Assembly (NCBI GenBank): GCA_029204225.1
Contig: CM055097.1
Span: forward strand, 73,939,279-74,003,278
DNA: 64,000 nucleotides
DNA from: Diphasiastrum complanatum
Lineage: Eukaryota; Streptophyta; Lycopodiopsida; Lycopodiales; Lycopodiaceae
Direction of reading: 5' to 3'
The position numbers and the translations under genes were made by a program. Under the pieces are notes generated by a model that made no database searches, was not told where the DNA came from, and saw only the letters and a program-made list of their open reading frames with translations. Positions 42,749 to 55,548 of the stretch are shown in pieces. Position 1 is the stretch's first letter. The number at the start of each line of letters is the position of its first letter.

Positions 42749-45467
42749 CCATAGAGACGTCTTCACAAGGCTTATGAAAATCAAAGATGGAAGCAAGGTT
42801 TAAGGTGTTGACAATACCTCCTATCCAATTGAAGGCATTGGATCTATACCCCTCATTCTTCCCAATGGAGAAGAAAAGTACATTCAAAATGTAATTTATG
42901 TTCCTAAGATTAAGAAAAATCTCATTTCGGTCTCTACAATCATGAATCAAGGATTGATTGTAGAATTTAAAGAAGACAAATGTCTTACAAAAGACCCAAA
43001 GAGATCACTTTTAATTGTTGTTTCGGGAACATTGCGAGGAGGTTTGTTTTTGTTGGATATTTATGAACCTAAAGCTTTGACATCCTTTGGTCTTGTTGCT
43101 ACTAACTCACATGCATTGGAGTTGGCTAAACTATGGCATGCGAGGTACGGGCACCTCAATTTTGGAAGTTTGAATATGTTGAAGAAATTCAACATGGTGG
43201 AAGGCACTCCAAATATGGAGCATCCCGAAGGACATGTATGCGAAGGATGCATACTTGGTAAGTTTCAATAGAAGCCTTTTCCTATTGATGGGATTATCAA
43301 AGTTGGTGATAAGTTTGCCTTAATTCATAGTGATGTATGTGGTCCAATGAGGACCGAATCCATTGGTAAATGCAAGTACTTCGTTACTTTTATTGATGAT
43401 TTTTCAAGGTTTACATGGATCTTTCCTATGAAGGCAAAATCTGAAGTTTTTCAACACTTCAAAGATTTTCTAGCTATGATAGAAAATCAATTTGGGCATA
43501 CTTTGAAGATACTACGTACCGACCGAGGAGGGGAATACATTAAAAGTACGTTCGGCACGTTTCTTCAAAGCAAAGGCATTCTACATCAAATGACTACACT
43601 GCAACAAAATGGTGTTGCCGAGAGAAAAAATCGCACAATCATGGAGATGGCTCATTGCATGCTTAAGACAAAGGACGTTCCCCACAGGTTTTGGGCTGAT
43701 GCGGGTATTACGGCGGCATACATTAGTAATCGGTGTCCAACTAAATCCTTGAAGATTTTGACTCCTTAGGAAGTTTGGTATGGTAAGAAGCCATCGGTTT
43801 GTCACTTTCGTACTTTTGGTTGCACAGCTTATGCGTTTATTCCCGATAAGCTAAGATCCAAACTAGATGATAAAGGAGTAAAATGCATTTTTATGGGCTA
43901 TAGTAGTGAAAGTAAAGGCTATAGATTGTTTAATGTGGATATTAACAAAATCATAGTGAGTCATGATGTTCATTTTGATGAGAAGAACTCCTATCATCTT
44001 GTGCCCATTCATGTCATGAAAGAGGACATCCCCCAAGATGACTATGTTGAAGTGTTTCCAAATACGGTATCACCATCTAATATTGAGAGGAGGGACTGCC
44101 ATCATCCTCTAATGGACATCCCATTGGTTCTTCAAGCGAACAGCCCATAATTCATCAAGAGGAGCAGATTTATGAAGAGGAACGGCCTGTTGAAAACTTT
44201 GGACAACATAGTCCAATTTCAGAGCACCTTGGACAGCAAAGTGTTGACAGTTCAGATCACTTTGGACAGCAAAGCGTTGAGTAAGGCTGTTGGACAGCCT
44301 AAACCAGTCCCTAAATGGCTGTTGCAGACTTTGCAAGACAACAAAGTGAACCACTTCTATGAAGGGAAGATTCGTGCCTGATCTAAATCAGTAAAATTTG
44401 CTGATTTTTTTTATTTTGCTCTTACATCTATTGAGGATAGTGCAATAGAACCTGTTTTTTATGAGTAGGCCAGAGGAGTAAAATGTTGGGAGGACGCGAT
44501 GAAAGAGGAGTATGACTCACTCATAAAGAACCAAACATGGGTTCTTGTTGATCTTTCACATGGAAAAAAAGCAATTGGTTGTAAATGGGTTTATAAGATT
44601 AAGTACAAGTCCGATGCTACTGTTGAAAGGTACAAGGCAAGACTTGTTGCCAAAGGTTATGTGCAAAAGGAGGGCATTGATTATGAGAAAACTTTTGCAC
44701 CTACCGCACGAATAACTACCGTAAGAATAGTCACTGCTTTGGTTGCTCATCATGGTTGGCGTATGCACCAACTTGACATAAAGACAGCCTTCCTAAATGG
44801 TGATCTTAATGAGGAAGTTTACCTTCAGCAACCAGTTGGTTTTTTTGTTGCAGGTCTAGAAGACAAAGTGTGTCTTCTCAAGAAGGCTCTCTATGGACTA
44901 AAACAAGCCCCAAGGATGTGGTATCAAAAGATACACACATACTTTTGTGATCGTGGGTTTTCTAACAGTCCTAGTGAATCTACGATCTATGTCATGCATA
45001 CATCTGAGTTTATCATCATCATTTTGTTATATGTTGATGATTTTATCATTACGGATAGTAATGAGCAATATATTGCAGCCTTAAAATCTGATTTTGCTTC
45101 AGTTTATGATACATCAGATTTAGGCCAATTGCATTTCTACCTTGGTCTTGAGTTTTTGCAAGGAGAGGCTGGAATCTTCATTACCCAACAGCTGTACATT
45201 AAGCGGATTTTGAAGCATTTCAAAATGGAAGGTTGCAAGCCGGTTGCTACACCAATTGAGACGGGCCTGAAGCTAAGTAATCAAAGTGGTGGTGAACCAT
45301 TTGATACTACACTATATTGTCAAGCAGTTGGAAGTCTCATTTACTTATGCAACTCAAGATCGGACATATCTTATAGTGTTTTCCTCATGAGTCAATTCAT
45401 GCATGCTTCGTGGACATCACATTGGAAAGCATTGAAGAGGATCCTTCGATATCTTGAAGGAATATAG
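42749..45467 (+). pseudogene. Copia G remainder: protease to RNase H, truncated
   Basis: Continues the protease of 36,243-36,772, then NVIYVPKIKKNLISV-like text, the pre-integrase LWHARYGHLNFGSL, C-x2-C (CEGCILGKFQ), integrase with D (LRTDRGGEYIK) and E (NGVAERKN), RT with [39 protein letters not shown] and [10 protein letters not shown]. Breaks: stop at ~43,269, stop at ~43,768, frame changes at 44,150-44,400 and a stop at ~44,466. It ends in the RNase H lead-in [10 protein letters not shown] at 45,467; RNase H proper and the LTR are gone. Lineage differs from family A (for example WHARYGHLN and [10 protein letters not shown]). Confidence 0.88.
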
Positions 45468-45830
45468 ATTTCTAGCGAGCGTGAAAAAGCGAGCAAGTAT
45501 CCATTCAAGCGAGCATGGAAAAGTGAGCACTATGTTGGATAATCCAAGTGTGAGTGAGCTATGTTGGATAATCCAATTGTGAACGAGTACATACAAAACT
45601 ACCAGAATACTGAACATGATATTTTGTGAACATGGACACACCAAAAATGATGATAGATACCTAACAAAGACTAGCTATGAAATAGGTTTCCTAACATACT
45701 ATTGCAATACATTTTTCATCATTGTGAATATGTATCAAAATACTAAATTACTACCAGAATGGTAAATACAATAAGTTTTCTAACATGGACACATCCAAAA
45801 AAAGATGATGTATACCTCATAAAGAGTGGC
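45468..45830. repeat. Short GCGAGC-type and 29-bp tandem repeats
   Basis: GCGAGC/GTGAGC words recur just after the truncated copia G, then a 29-bp unit CTATGTTGGATAATCCAA followed by (G/T)TGTGA(G/A)(T/C)GAG occurs twice in tandem (45,530-45,558 and 45,559-45,587). The rest is AT-rich with no gene. Confidence 0.75.
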
Positions 45831-47058
45831 TCATGAATTGGTTAAATACATATGTTTACAGGCCAAAAAACTTTTATCTCTTGTAGAATGAAACATGAAA
45901 TCTGGACACGTGCAAGAGGGGTTTGTGCTTATTGTGACTCTATATGTATGTCCCCCAATCCTTGAGTGACTTGTCTCTATCTCAAAAACTGCATGCTCTC
46001 TTGTCCTCACTACTTTTGTTGACACCACTTTTGATGTCATGTTGGCAGCTGACACTATTCTCTTTAAAGCTTCCTTCGATACATGTGGCCTGTAACGCCC
46101 ATTTTGAATGTCTTCTTGATCTTGAGGAAACATCGTTGGAACCACTATTTCAGTTTCCAAATGAAAACCTACCAAATTGAGATTCTCAACCTCTTCATTT
46201 GTTAGGTGAGTGTCGATGACTATGGGCCAAGTGCCTGGAGCCATTCCAGGTATTGCTTGAATGCTCCGATAGGGATTCCATGTGTGTTGAACATTGTTGC
46301 TGCAAAAGTAGATGAATTGTCCTTTCTTCCATGTGTTGTATTGTAGCATACCAAAGAAACAAGGAGCGGGTTTTCTCTTTTCTCTTCCAGCCATCTTTTG
46401 GATACATCTCCCTTTTCCTTCTAGACATCCCATACATCTAACGTTGCTTCTAGGAGGTAATCTTCTAATTGCCCAGAGTGCATCATTCACATTTCTCTCA
46501 ACAACACTTTTTCCATTTTATGTTGCTGTCTCCACCTCATTTTGTTGGGCAACACCTATAGTTTCTGGTTCTTCTTCTACAGTCACTCTTCTACGTTCAC
46601 CACGAACACTATGCTTTCAAGTATGTGTGGTGTACTCAAGTCTATGGCTATCATTATCATTCACACCCTCCACATCTACTGGATTTCTTTTTCTTCTAGA
46701 AGTTGTGCTATCACCATGCATTTGTGGGTTCTGATCCATGTTAGTCCCAGTCACAGCATGTTGCACCACACGATTAACAAACCTAGGTTGAGGTGTTGCA
46801 TTTGCTCTGCAAAACACCCGATCAATGAGATCTTGCAACCTTGGTCCACGTCCTATGTGTCTTCCCTCATTGAATGAGATCTGTTTGGTTGTTTGCAAAA
46901 TGGCATTTGCAAGAGCTGTCACAACAGCATCATAGAGAGAAATTTGTTTTGTTTTTCCTTCTCCAGCTAACCAACTGCCATGCACTGACTCCGCTAAATT
47001 TGTTCGTGGTGTTCTCGCTAGGTCCTCAACATTATCAACATTGACGATCTGCAACAGG
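45831..47058 (-). pseudogene. SWIM zinc-finger transposase, C-terminal part
   Basis: Minus-strand frames: 47,069-46,617 with ARTPRTNLAESVHGSWLAGE, a motif type seen near the end of MULE-like transposase cores (N.AE..H..W), preceded by a good splice acceptor CTGTTGCAG at ~47,059; then 46,490-45,831 with a cysteine-rich stretch CMGCLEGKGRC and a SWIM zinc finger (CTCPDF...ACKHMY: C-x-C-x(n)-C-x-H). SWIM fingers are typical of MuDR/MULE transposases. A frame change near 46,500-46,610 separates the two pieces. Could also be a domesticated derivative, but lesions argue against function. Confidence 0.7.
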
Positions 47059-47692
47059 TAAAAAATCAAAATAAATATATTAATCTATGTGCTTCATAAA
47101 AATATGTGTATCATATGCAAGGTTGAAATAATTTCATAGTTAAAGCCTTACAGGAGACATCAGATTTTCCCAATGGGCTATTCTGAAATTCCACCAACTC
47201 ATCCATGAATCCATATATTGAAGGTCATTATCTCTCACTTTTCCTGTGCTTCACCACGTTCTAATCTGTCTATACACGAAAATTGTTATCTCTCTGCTTG
47301 TTGCCTTCCTCCAACTTTCACACAAATCAATATGACGCTTTCTGTGCTCTTTCGTGACATATTTGTCTGTGTGAATTTTAAGGCTTTGCTCCCAGTGAAA
47401 CAAACACGATCTCTCTCTACCGTCCATAGTGTTTTCTTGATTGTATACTTTTCTAATTGCACGCCAGTTCGCTTGTGTCTCGTCTGTTATTTTTTGTCAC
47501 CAGTGCATTGAGCTTCTCCCAAAACAAGACTTGAGCTCCCTCGTCTTCTTCTTTCATTTCACATGTTGCTATTGTGAGCAATTCTTGCAAGTTGTTCAAG
47601 AGAGAATACTTTGTTAGCTGGCAACAATAAGATACAAATCTGTAATAAAAAAATATGATAGAATCATGGCAATTTTATTAAATATACTTACT
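47059..47692 (-). pseudogene. SWIM transposase, degenerate middle part with introns
   Basis: Donor GTAAGT at 47,691-47,686 ends the preceding exon after HVYDPK; an acceptor TTGTTGCCAG (~47,618) opens a segment TIATCEMKEEDEGAQVLFW that then meets a TAG. Further left a WMSWWNFRIAHW segment (~47,200) fits the same family. Either additional introns or nonsense mutations break this central region, where catalytic acidic residues would be expected. Confidence 0.5.
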
Positions 47693-49216
47693 TTGGATCA
47701 TACACATGGGCAGCCATTGTCACCCATCCATTTACTCTGTGTGTGTGATCAAACATTATCCAAGCACATAGATCCTTCTCTATTCATCTGGACAACAAGG
47801 TCCACCCCAGAAGCATCACCTTTTGTGGACATCTTGAACACATGACACCTATCTGTATCTCCTCCTTGTCCTGGAAATAACATACCATGAAAAAAATCAT
47901 AGCGGCAAGTTCTCTTGAGATTCAACAATGAGTCTAGATAATCGGATAGAGGACACAAGTCTTTTTTTGCAATGTTTACCATCCTCCGATATCCAGTTTG
48001 CATAACTAGAGGCTGAAACTCCTTTGCCACTCTACCTATGTCCACATCTGTCATTTCATCTCCTCCAGTGATAGGTTGTAATCAAGTCTCTTGTTATTTC
48101 CATTTGCATTTTTCTGAGACCAGCTCCTCTGTCTATTCGAAGTATATTTGTTACTTTGTCTCTTATTGTTTCTAATCTTTGTTTGCTCACCCCTATGCGA
48201 ATAGGATGGTCATGTACTCCTGAGTGTATCACTAGTCTAGTTTCTCTTGAATTTTCAGGAATCACGTAATAGACCACAGATTTGCATACACTAATACATA
48301 TTGGCACAAACTTGCAATAAAAACACTTAAGAGAGCCATATCGACCAACACACTCAGAGAATTTTGGACAAACTTTGAGAACTTGACCAGAAAAATGAAG
48401 TGTGTTTGGTAGTCCCTTTCTATCTCTCCCTCCACAGTTTTGATTGGGACACTCATACAAACCTAAACATATGCTTTTGCACACCTTTCCATTAAAACCA
48501 ACATTTGATGTCACTGGTTTGGTCCACAAATGGTCATCGTATTTCTGTTGCATGACATCCCACGTATTACAAACATCCTCCACCCCTAGGAATTCAAAAG
48601 CAATGTTGCCATCATACTCCACAGGCAGCTCAGACATGCGTACAATCTTGTCACCTGCAGATAAGAGTCTGCACAACGTTCCATTGTTTTCTCCCATTAG
48701 TATCTGCTCAGCTGTAGAGTGCTCAAAATCATGTTTTGTCTTCTGTGGATTATTACCATGCACCCCCAAATTTTTGCCATCAAAACCCAAATCATCTTCA
48801 AGGGCAGTTTTGTTCGCATTAGCACTAGAATCTGCACTATCCACAAGGATGAAATCATCATTGCAAGTTGATTTGCTCTGCTTCATGCAATATATGTTGG
48901 TCAAAGATTTCTCCAGCACAAACATTTTCGTTCCATCCACTGCCACAAGTGGCTGCACTTCGATCTCTTCCTCAAATGAAGAATTTTCGTGCATCAATAT
49001 TCCAAAAATCTTCACTCATGTACTTTTCACCTTCAAAACATCCTCCAAAAAAGCATTGGTAAGAACAACTTTCCCGCTATGTTGCCAAGAAAGCTCCGTG
49101 CATGTCCCATTGGTGTTCTCAAGATAGACCTTGATACTTTCCATTTTGTCTTGGTCTGTAGTCTTTCTTCCAGAATGATCTTTTCTGTTTGTTTCAAGCT
49201 GTTTCTCTCCTATCAC
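47692..49216 (-). pseudogene. SWIM transposase, N-terminal half with zinc-binding domain
   Basis: Starts in the frame at 49,216; MESIKVYLENTNGTCTELSW (~49,145) looks like the natural N-terminus. A TGA at 49,016-49,018 is in frame with the continuation VKIFGILMHENSSF. Residues around CLGLYECPNQNCGG, C-x-C pairs and HSGVHDHPIRIG form a Cys/His module like the WRKY-GCM1/FLYWCH-type DNA-binding domains in transposases. A one-base frameshift at ~48,070 separates TTYHW from EMTDVDIGRVAKEFQPLVMQ. The exon runs to the GT donor at 47,691 after DHTHRVNGWVTMAAHVYDPK. Confidence 0.65.
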
Positions 49217-49249
49217 AAGTACAAGGATACTCTCTGTGTCGTTCTATGA

Positions 49250-49753
49250 CACTTTTCTTGTTTTTTTGTATCAGTAATTGAATGTAGCAAAGTCTTTTTG
49301 TGTTTTGAAACAACAAATCTCACTTTGAGTTTTATTCGGCCCCTCTCCATCGAATATATTGTGATATATTTAATAAAATATCTTCTTATTTTGATACATG
49401 CTTCATTTTCTACACAAGTTAATATTTAAATTTTTTAGCTATTTTAATTTTACAATAACTCGTTTTGTTATATGGGGCATACTCTCTTATACACACACAC
49501 ACACACACACTCATCCATCCTTCGTTTTTTTGAACTTTTTTTTATCGCCTCTCTCTTTCTATTTATCACTTTTACTTGTTTTCATTTTTTATTATTTTTT
49601 TGATTATATGATTTGTTGTGTTTTCTTCTTTCGTTTTTACTTTAATTATTGTATTTTATTCGTAATCATATCTCTATGTCGAGGTCATTTACCTTTTCAA
49701 TCTCTATATCTCCATATCCTTGCAAATAAAGGACAAGCCCAGGAATAGGTCAC

Positions 49754-49754
<1 letters not shown>
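49250..49754. other. AT-rich spacer with a short (AC)n
   Basis: No gene. ACACACAC run at about 49,491-49,511. Strongly T-rich on the plus strand. Confidence 0.6.

Positions 49755-49804
<50 letters not shown>
49755..49804. repeat. Homopolymer of 50 C
   Basis: Fifty consecutive C on the plus strand (G50 on the minus). Flanked by CACA and TTTTT. Length may be imprecise, because such runs are hard to sequence. Confidence 0.9.
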
Positions 49805-50359
49805 TTTTTCCAACTCGATTCCAGGCCTTATTTTTGGCCGCCTTGCCTCTAAAATGTCTTCTAAAATACAAATTATATATAAAATTAAATCAAATATATA
49901 TGTACCTAAGAAAGGTCTCTATCATGCAAGTGACCTCGTGTCGAAGCACCACTCGCTCTTACGCCCCCACTTGGATGGTCTCCACATGACAGGTGTCAAA
50001 TATTTAATGGATGATTTTAGTTGACGTGTAAGAATACTTGTAGCCTTTCTAGAACTGGAAAATTCTCGAGTTTGGCCATCACGTGAAATTTGACGCTTCA
50101 AAAGCTACCTCGCAGAATGATGGGTAGGTTTTCAATGTTCCTTTCAATTGACATCGCGCTGAAGTTTTTCCCTTCCGTGAAGGGCGAAGATGCCTTTGAC
50201 GTCTATTGCAAATTGCAGATTCCAAGCAACGCAGCTCCTCACTGAACGGGCAGGGGCAGCTCCTCGCTGAACGTACTCCTCGTTGACCGTAGCTCTGAAC
50301 GTAGCTCCTCCAAACGCACTCCTCACTGACCATACTCTGAACGTAGCTCCTCGTTAAAC

Positions 50360-50930
<571 letters not shown>

Positions 50931-51036
50931 TATAGGAAAAAGAGAGAGGAGAGATGAGTAAAGTAGATTAGAGAAAAAAACATGCTAGGATTTGAGAGGG
51001 AGTTGGGAAAGAGAACAGAGTAGAGAAAAGGCAGGC

Positions 51037-51055
51037 TAGGGTTTAGGGTTTAGGG
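51037..51055. repeat. Interstitial plant telomere motif
   Basis: TAGGGTTTAGGGTTTAGGG, about 2.7 units of TTTAGGG. Too short for a telomere; similar telo-boxes occur in plant promoters and in LTRs. Confidence 0.9.
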
Positions 51056-51324
51056 ATAGAAGGGTAGATACAAATAGCCATTGGAACCATTTGAAAGAGC
51101 CGTTGAAAGGATCTGCTGAAACCAACAAAGCTTTCTACAGAGAGGTTATTGATCTATACAAACATTGTTTGTTTTCTTTTTTCATTTCAATGTTGAAAAC
51201 GATTTGTTTTTCATTTCTATCTGTAATGAAAGTTGTGTAATACTTGCTAGGAATTATTTCTGTCTATAATGGAAGTTGTGGAATACTTGCTATCAACTAT
51301 CCTGAGTTTTTTGTTTTTCTATCA

Positions 51325-51633
51325 ATGGCATCGTCTACGTTTTCAGAATTATCTAGATACAATTTGCGATCTCGTTGTAGGAGAGAAAGTTGTGAAAGTC
51401 AACAATCTGTTTTGATCTGGGCTCCAGCAACTACACCTATATCTCCTGTATTGGAAGAGCCTCAATACATGGATCCATATTTTCAGCAGCCAGAAACCGA
51501 ACCACTCTCTGAAGTTCTTCGGCCAATTCAAGAGTCAACTTTGCATAATGACACACATTCGCAAAGTCAGCACCAGGTTCACGGAGACATGTCAGAGTCC
51601 TTGGATGTAACTGTTACATACCTATGTAACTAG
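51325..51633 (+). CDS. Small hypothetical ORF, basic N-terminus
   Basis: 102 codons from the ATG at 51,325. The opening MASSTFSELSRYNLRSRCRR has a basic LRSR segment that recalls the LRSGR-type start of gypsy ORFs (compare ~10,210). The rest is P/Q/S-rich with no known domain and ends before an LTR candidate at 51,665. Function unknown; likely a retroelement fragment and possibly not expressed. Confidence 0.3.
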   Translation: MASSTFSELSRYNLRSRCRRESCESQQSVLIWAPATTPISPVLEEPQYMDPYFQQPETEPLSEVLRPIQESTLHNDTHSQSQHQVHGDMSESLDVTVTYLCN

Positions 51634-51664
51634 CAGTACTTCAGACCCCTATTAGTCCATTTAG

Positions 51665-52079
51665 TGTTGGGGGCTAAATGGCAAGATACCCTTAGGATTA
51701 AGGGTATGTGCCCTTAGATAAGGACAGGCAAGTGACTATACCTTAGTTGGAGGTATGGAGTCATGTGACCCTTGGATAAGGGGTACCCTTAGTATTAAGA
51801 GTAGGTGTCTTAGATTAAGGTACTAGTGTCCTTGGTTAAGGACAGGTAGGTGTCTATACCTTGGATGGAGGTATGGAACCTAGAGAGGTGTTAGAAAGTC
51901 ATTGGATGACTATTTTTCTAAACCTTGGGCCTCAACCTTGAACCATATCACTTTATTGGTCTAGGACCAAAGTACTTGCAGGTGGAGGCATCCTAGCTTG
52001 GATTTGGGGAGCATCTTGAAGCTTGCAGGTTGGAGGCTCTACCTTGGATTTGGAGGACTTCCTCACCTCTACTTGTAAA
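51665..52079 (+). repeat. Putative LTR with internal repeats
   Basis: Starts TGTTGGGGGC and is followed by a PBS-like TGGTATCGGAGC at 52,082-52,093 (one mismatch from the standard site). Inside, GGACAGG...TATACCTT...GGAGGTATGGA occurs twice (~51,722-51,758 and ~51,841-51,878), as a ~120-bp tandem unit. No second copy of the LTR is seen. Confidence 0.5.
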
Positions 52080-52081
52080 AG

Positions 52082-52093
52082 TGGTATCGGAGC
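52082..52093 (+). promoter_or_regulatory. PBS-like site, variant
   Basis: TGGTATCGGAGC: one transition (A to G) relative to the common initiator-Met PBS. Confidence 0.5.
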
Positions 52094-53004
52094 TAGACAA
52101 AGGATGGTAACCTTTCTAACCTTCTTCAAGTTCTATTAAGATCACCAACAAGATTTTTTTTTTGGGAAGATTATAGGCTTTTCTAGTTGTAGGAAGCTTG
52201 TAGTTGAAGTACCCAATGAATCTAGTTCTCTTTGGAAGAGAGTAGTGATGCTTATAGAATTGTTTAGGGGCTGATTTTTTATCTTGTTAGAGAAGTTCTA
52301 AAGTGCGCTTTGGGTTTTTAAAAGTTCTGAAAAAATGTTTGTGGGATAGGTAGAGGAAGTCTTCCTCTACATACACAAACTTTTTTTGGCAAAAAGATTG
52401 ATTCTAGCTATGTGTTTTGGTCAAAACTAGTGTTTTTTTTGCATAAATGAAGTGTTTGAAGTTCTGTTTTTCAGACCTGTAAATCTGAAAATCAGATTTC
52501 AAATGTGAAGTTTTCATTCGAACTTCATTAGTTACACCTTTCTATCTCCTAGTTTCATGAAGATGGCAATGTAGGAAGGGAATGGTAGTGTAACTTTGTG
52601 CATAAAACAAGTTTTGAAATTTTGTTTTTTGTCATTTTGAAGTTCTGATTTTCAGACCTATAAATCTGAAAATAGATCTGAAAATTGAAGTTTTCATAAA
52701 GCTTCATTAGTTATCCATTTCTAGACACTAGTTTCTTGGTTTTGGAAATCTAGAATAGTGAGAAATGTGAAAACTTTGGTTGCTTTTGAAATGACAAATG
52801 GAATTGGAATGGGAATGGGAACTTTATGTAAACATTAGCTTGGATTAGTTAATTGAAGTTTACATAAAGATTTGGTTTTCATTTTTGCTTTTGATTAAGA
52901 CAAATGTAGCTTCTTGTTGTTTTCCTCTTAAGCTTGGATTAAGCTTGCAAATAGTAGGCTTGGAGTGCGCTTACAAACAATAAGATTGAATGAATAAAAG
53001 TAAA
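52094..53004. other. Leader-like DNA without gene
   Basis: Contains two diverged copies of a ~180-bp stretch (around 52,455-52,560 and 52,632-52,735), each with AGACCTRTAAATCTGAAAAT and TTTTCAT...CTTCATTAGTTA words. No coding motif. Confidence 0.5.
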
Positions 53005-54690
53005 TGCTTGCCTCTCTTCCAAAAACATTTTGGGCAGAAGCTGTCACTATAGCTGTCTATCTCTAGAATCGATCCATCACAAAGGCCCTGAATGACAAAA
53101 CACCTTATGAGGTATGATAAGATCAAAACCATCACTTAAGCATATTTGAGTGTTTGGATGCATTGCTTATGCTCAAATCTCTATTGACTTAAGAAAGAAA
53201 CTAGACGACACTAGCAAAAGTCAATTTTCATCGACTATTCTCCAGACCACAAGTCATACAAGCTCTACAATCTGAACACACAAAAATCGTTCACAAGTAG
53301 AGAAATCATTTTTGTGGAAGATCAATTCTTTGACCACAAGGGAAAAGCTCCATCAAATTTTGATCCTAGAGTTGACACCAGCTTGATCAGAAAAATCAAC
53401 ACAGACTCTGACAATGAGTCAGACCTCAACGAGTCGAATCGCATCAAAGGATCAAAGTTCACAAAATTCGACTCTCTAATTGAGAATTAGACATGGACTT
53501 TAACTGAGCTGCCAAAGGACTGAAATCCGATTCCATGCAACTGGATATTCAAAACGAAGTATGATACTGAAAGAAGACTAAATCGATACAAAGCTAGACT
53601 GATCGCCAAAGGGTTTTCACAAACTCCAAATCTAGATTATTCAGAGACCTTTAGTCCTATTGTCAAACATACTTCAATTCTACTTCTACTCTCCTATGCA
53701 GCTATAGCCGATCTCGAAGTCCACCAAATGGATGTCCAAACAGCTTTCTTGAACGGGACTATCGAAGAGGAGATCTACATGTCACAAGCAGAGGGATACG
53801 AGCTCAAGGGTAAGGAACACCTTGTTTGCAAAATTCACAAGGCTCTATATGGTCAGAAACAATCACCAAGATCCTAGTTTCAAAGATTAATGCAGTTCTA
53901 ATCAAGAATGATTTTATTCCAAACTAGACTCGAATGTCTATTTTAAGTCTTTAGATTTCTTCATAATGATTACTCTTTATGTAGATGATACATTATTGTT
54001 CAGTAAAAATCTGAATTTATTGAAAGATAAAAAATGCATGTTAGCACATGAGTACAAGATGACTGATATGGATCTAGCCCATTACTGCCTCAGAGTCCAG
54101 ATTCATCAAAATCGATCCAACAAATAAATTTATATCATTCAACAACGATATTTCACTAATGTGCTTGGAATGACCAACTGCAAATCGAGCTACTTTCCAC
54201 CCGACCCTGGTCTGAAACTATCAAAGGAACAATGTCCTCAAACTGAGATAGAAAAGGAGGAAATGAAACAATATCTAGTTCAGTCCATTATCGGCTCACT
54301 GATGTATGCAATGTTTTGCACTCATCAATCGGTTCACTCAGTTAGTTTCTATCGAATCCAGGGCCAACACATTGGAAAGCACTCATGAAGGTCATGAAGT
54401 ATGTCCAAGCAACATAACATCTCAGCATCTGTTATGGAGGCAACCAATCTGCCAATATTCTTGAAGGTTATACAGATGTAGATTGGGTAGGAGATATCGA
54501 CACCAGAAGATCGACTTTTGAATCTGTATTCTTATTCAATCAAGGCCCAATCTCATGGAACAGCCAAAAACAAACCTCAGTAGCATTATCATCAACAAAA
54601 TTAGAATACATAGCTGCCACAAATGCTACCAAGGAGGTGATATTTACAAAGACAACTACCTACTGCAAGGCCGCTCTAATTAATTAAGTA
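53005..54690 (+). pseudogene. Copia H: integrase end to RNase H, decayed
   Basis: Begins at ASLPKTFWAEA-like text in the integrase. Recognisable pieces: [60 protein letters not shown] then a stop, YVDDTLLFSK (catalytic), HYCLRVQIHQN, and RNase H YTDVDWVGDIDTRRST and SVALSSTKLEYIAA (E to K in the usual TEAEY). Several stops and frameshifts. The lineage ([16 protein letters not shown]) differs from B and F. Confidence 0.8.
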
Positions 54691-55004
54691 GGTAGATCCA
54701 AAACACTGTAAGACATTTAAATAAAGTATGTATCTTTCAGTCTATAATTATGCTGATAGGCTGATTAACCTGGACAATCTAGAAAAATGATTAAGCCACT
54801 GAAGCCCTGAGTTTTAGTGCCACATTGTCTCACACTTATGCCTCAAGCTCTTGTACTCATTTTCAATCGATTAGAGTGCAAGTTTTTGTCCACACTTTTA
54901 TTTTGTTCTATTGTGCATTGCTATAGTTTATTCATCTTGATCTTTTGCTAGTAACTGACGCACTTTTGATCTGCAACCACTTTCACTGTTATTCCACATT
55001 AAAC
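54691..55004 (+). repeat. Possible LTR after copia H
   Basis: Lies between the RNase H end and a degenerate PBS-like TTGATATCAGAG at 55,005-55,016. Boundaries are weak and there is no sister LTR. Confidence 0.3.
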
Positions 55005-55016
55005 TTGATATCAGAG

Positions 55017-55548
55017 TTTTATTTTGATCAAATCTCTACTAATCTGATATCAATCTGATACTTCCACGGTATTCCACCATTTTGCGACACTAAATGCATG
55101 ATGGCGCAAGCAAAGTTTTTAAGTCAGTTTTGGACCAAAGCAATTGCAGCAACTGTAGAATAGATTGATAACGACTACTCTGGAGGACAAAACGTTGTTC
55201 AAAATGTGGACAGGTGAGAGGCCCGATCTATTGTACGTACGAATATTCAGATGTGCAGCATACATGCACATACCAAAAGAAAAGAGGAACAAACTCGATG
55301 AAAAGTCAGTGCAGACAGTGATGGTCAGTTAATCAAACTATTGGCTACTTCTGACAAATCCCCAAGATACTCGGCCAGAGCTATCCACGAACACCTCTCA
55401 CCTTAGATTGAGGAGGTCTTTGAGAAGACGAGATGCGAGGACTGAGAGCCGAGTATGAGAGCCGAGGAATGCTAGTTAGGAATGACAAGCAAGAACTGTG
55501 TCAGCCTCATGGTGAATCCCGAAACATGGAATGACCATACTGGTATTT
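55017..55548. other. Degenerate sequence, possible gag relic
   Basis: A short MMAQAKFLSQFWTKA-like reading after the PBS-like site may be the start of a gag, but it hits a stop quickly. Nothing else is recognised. Confidence 0.25.

Noticed and set aside
48444-49127. 227-codon plus-strand frame
   Set aside because: Antisense shadow of the SWIM transposase N-terminal half, which has the recognisable Cys/His motifs on the minus strand.
51037-51055. Chromosome end or telomere
   Set aside because: Fewer than three TTTAGGG units with unique DNA on both sides.
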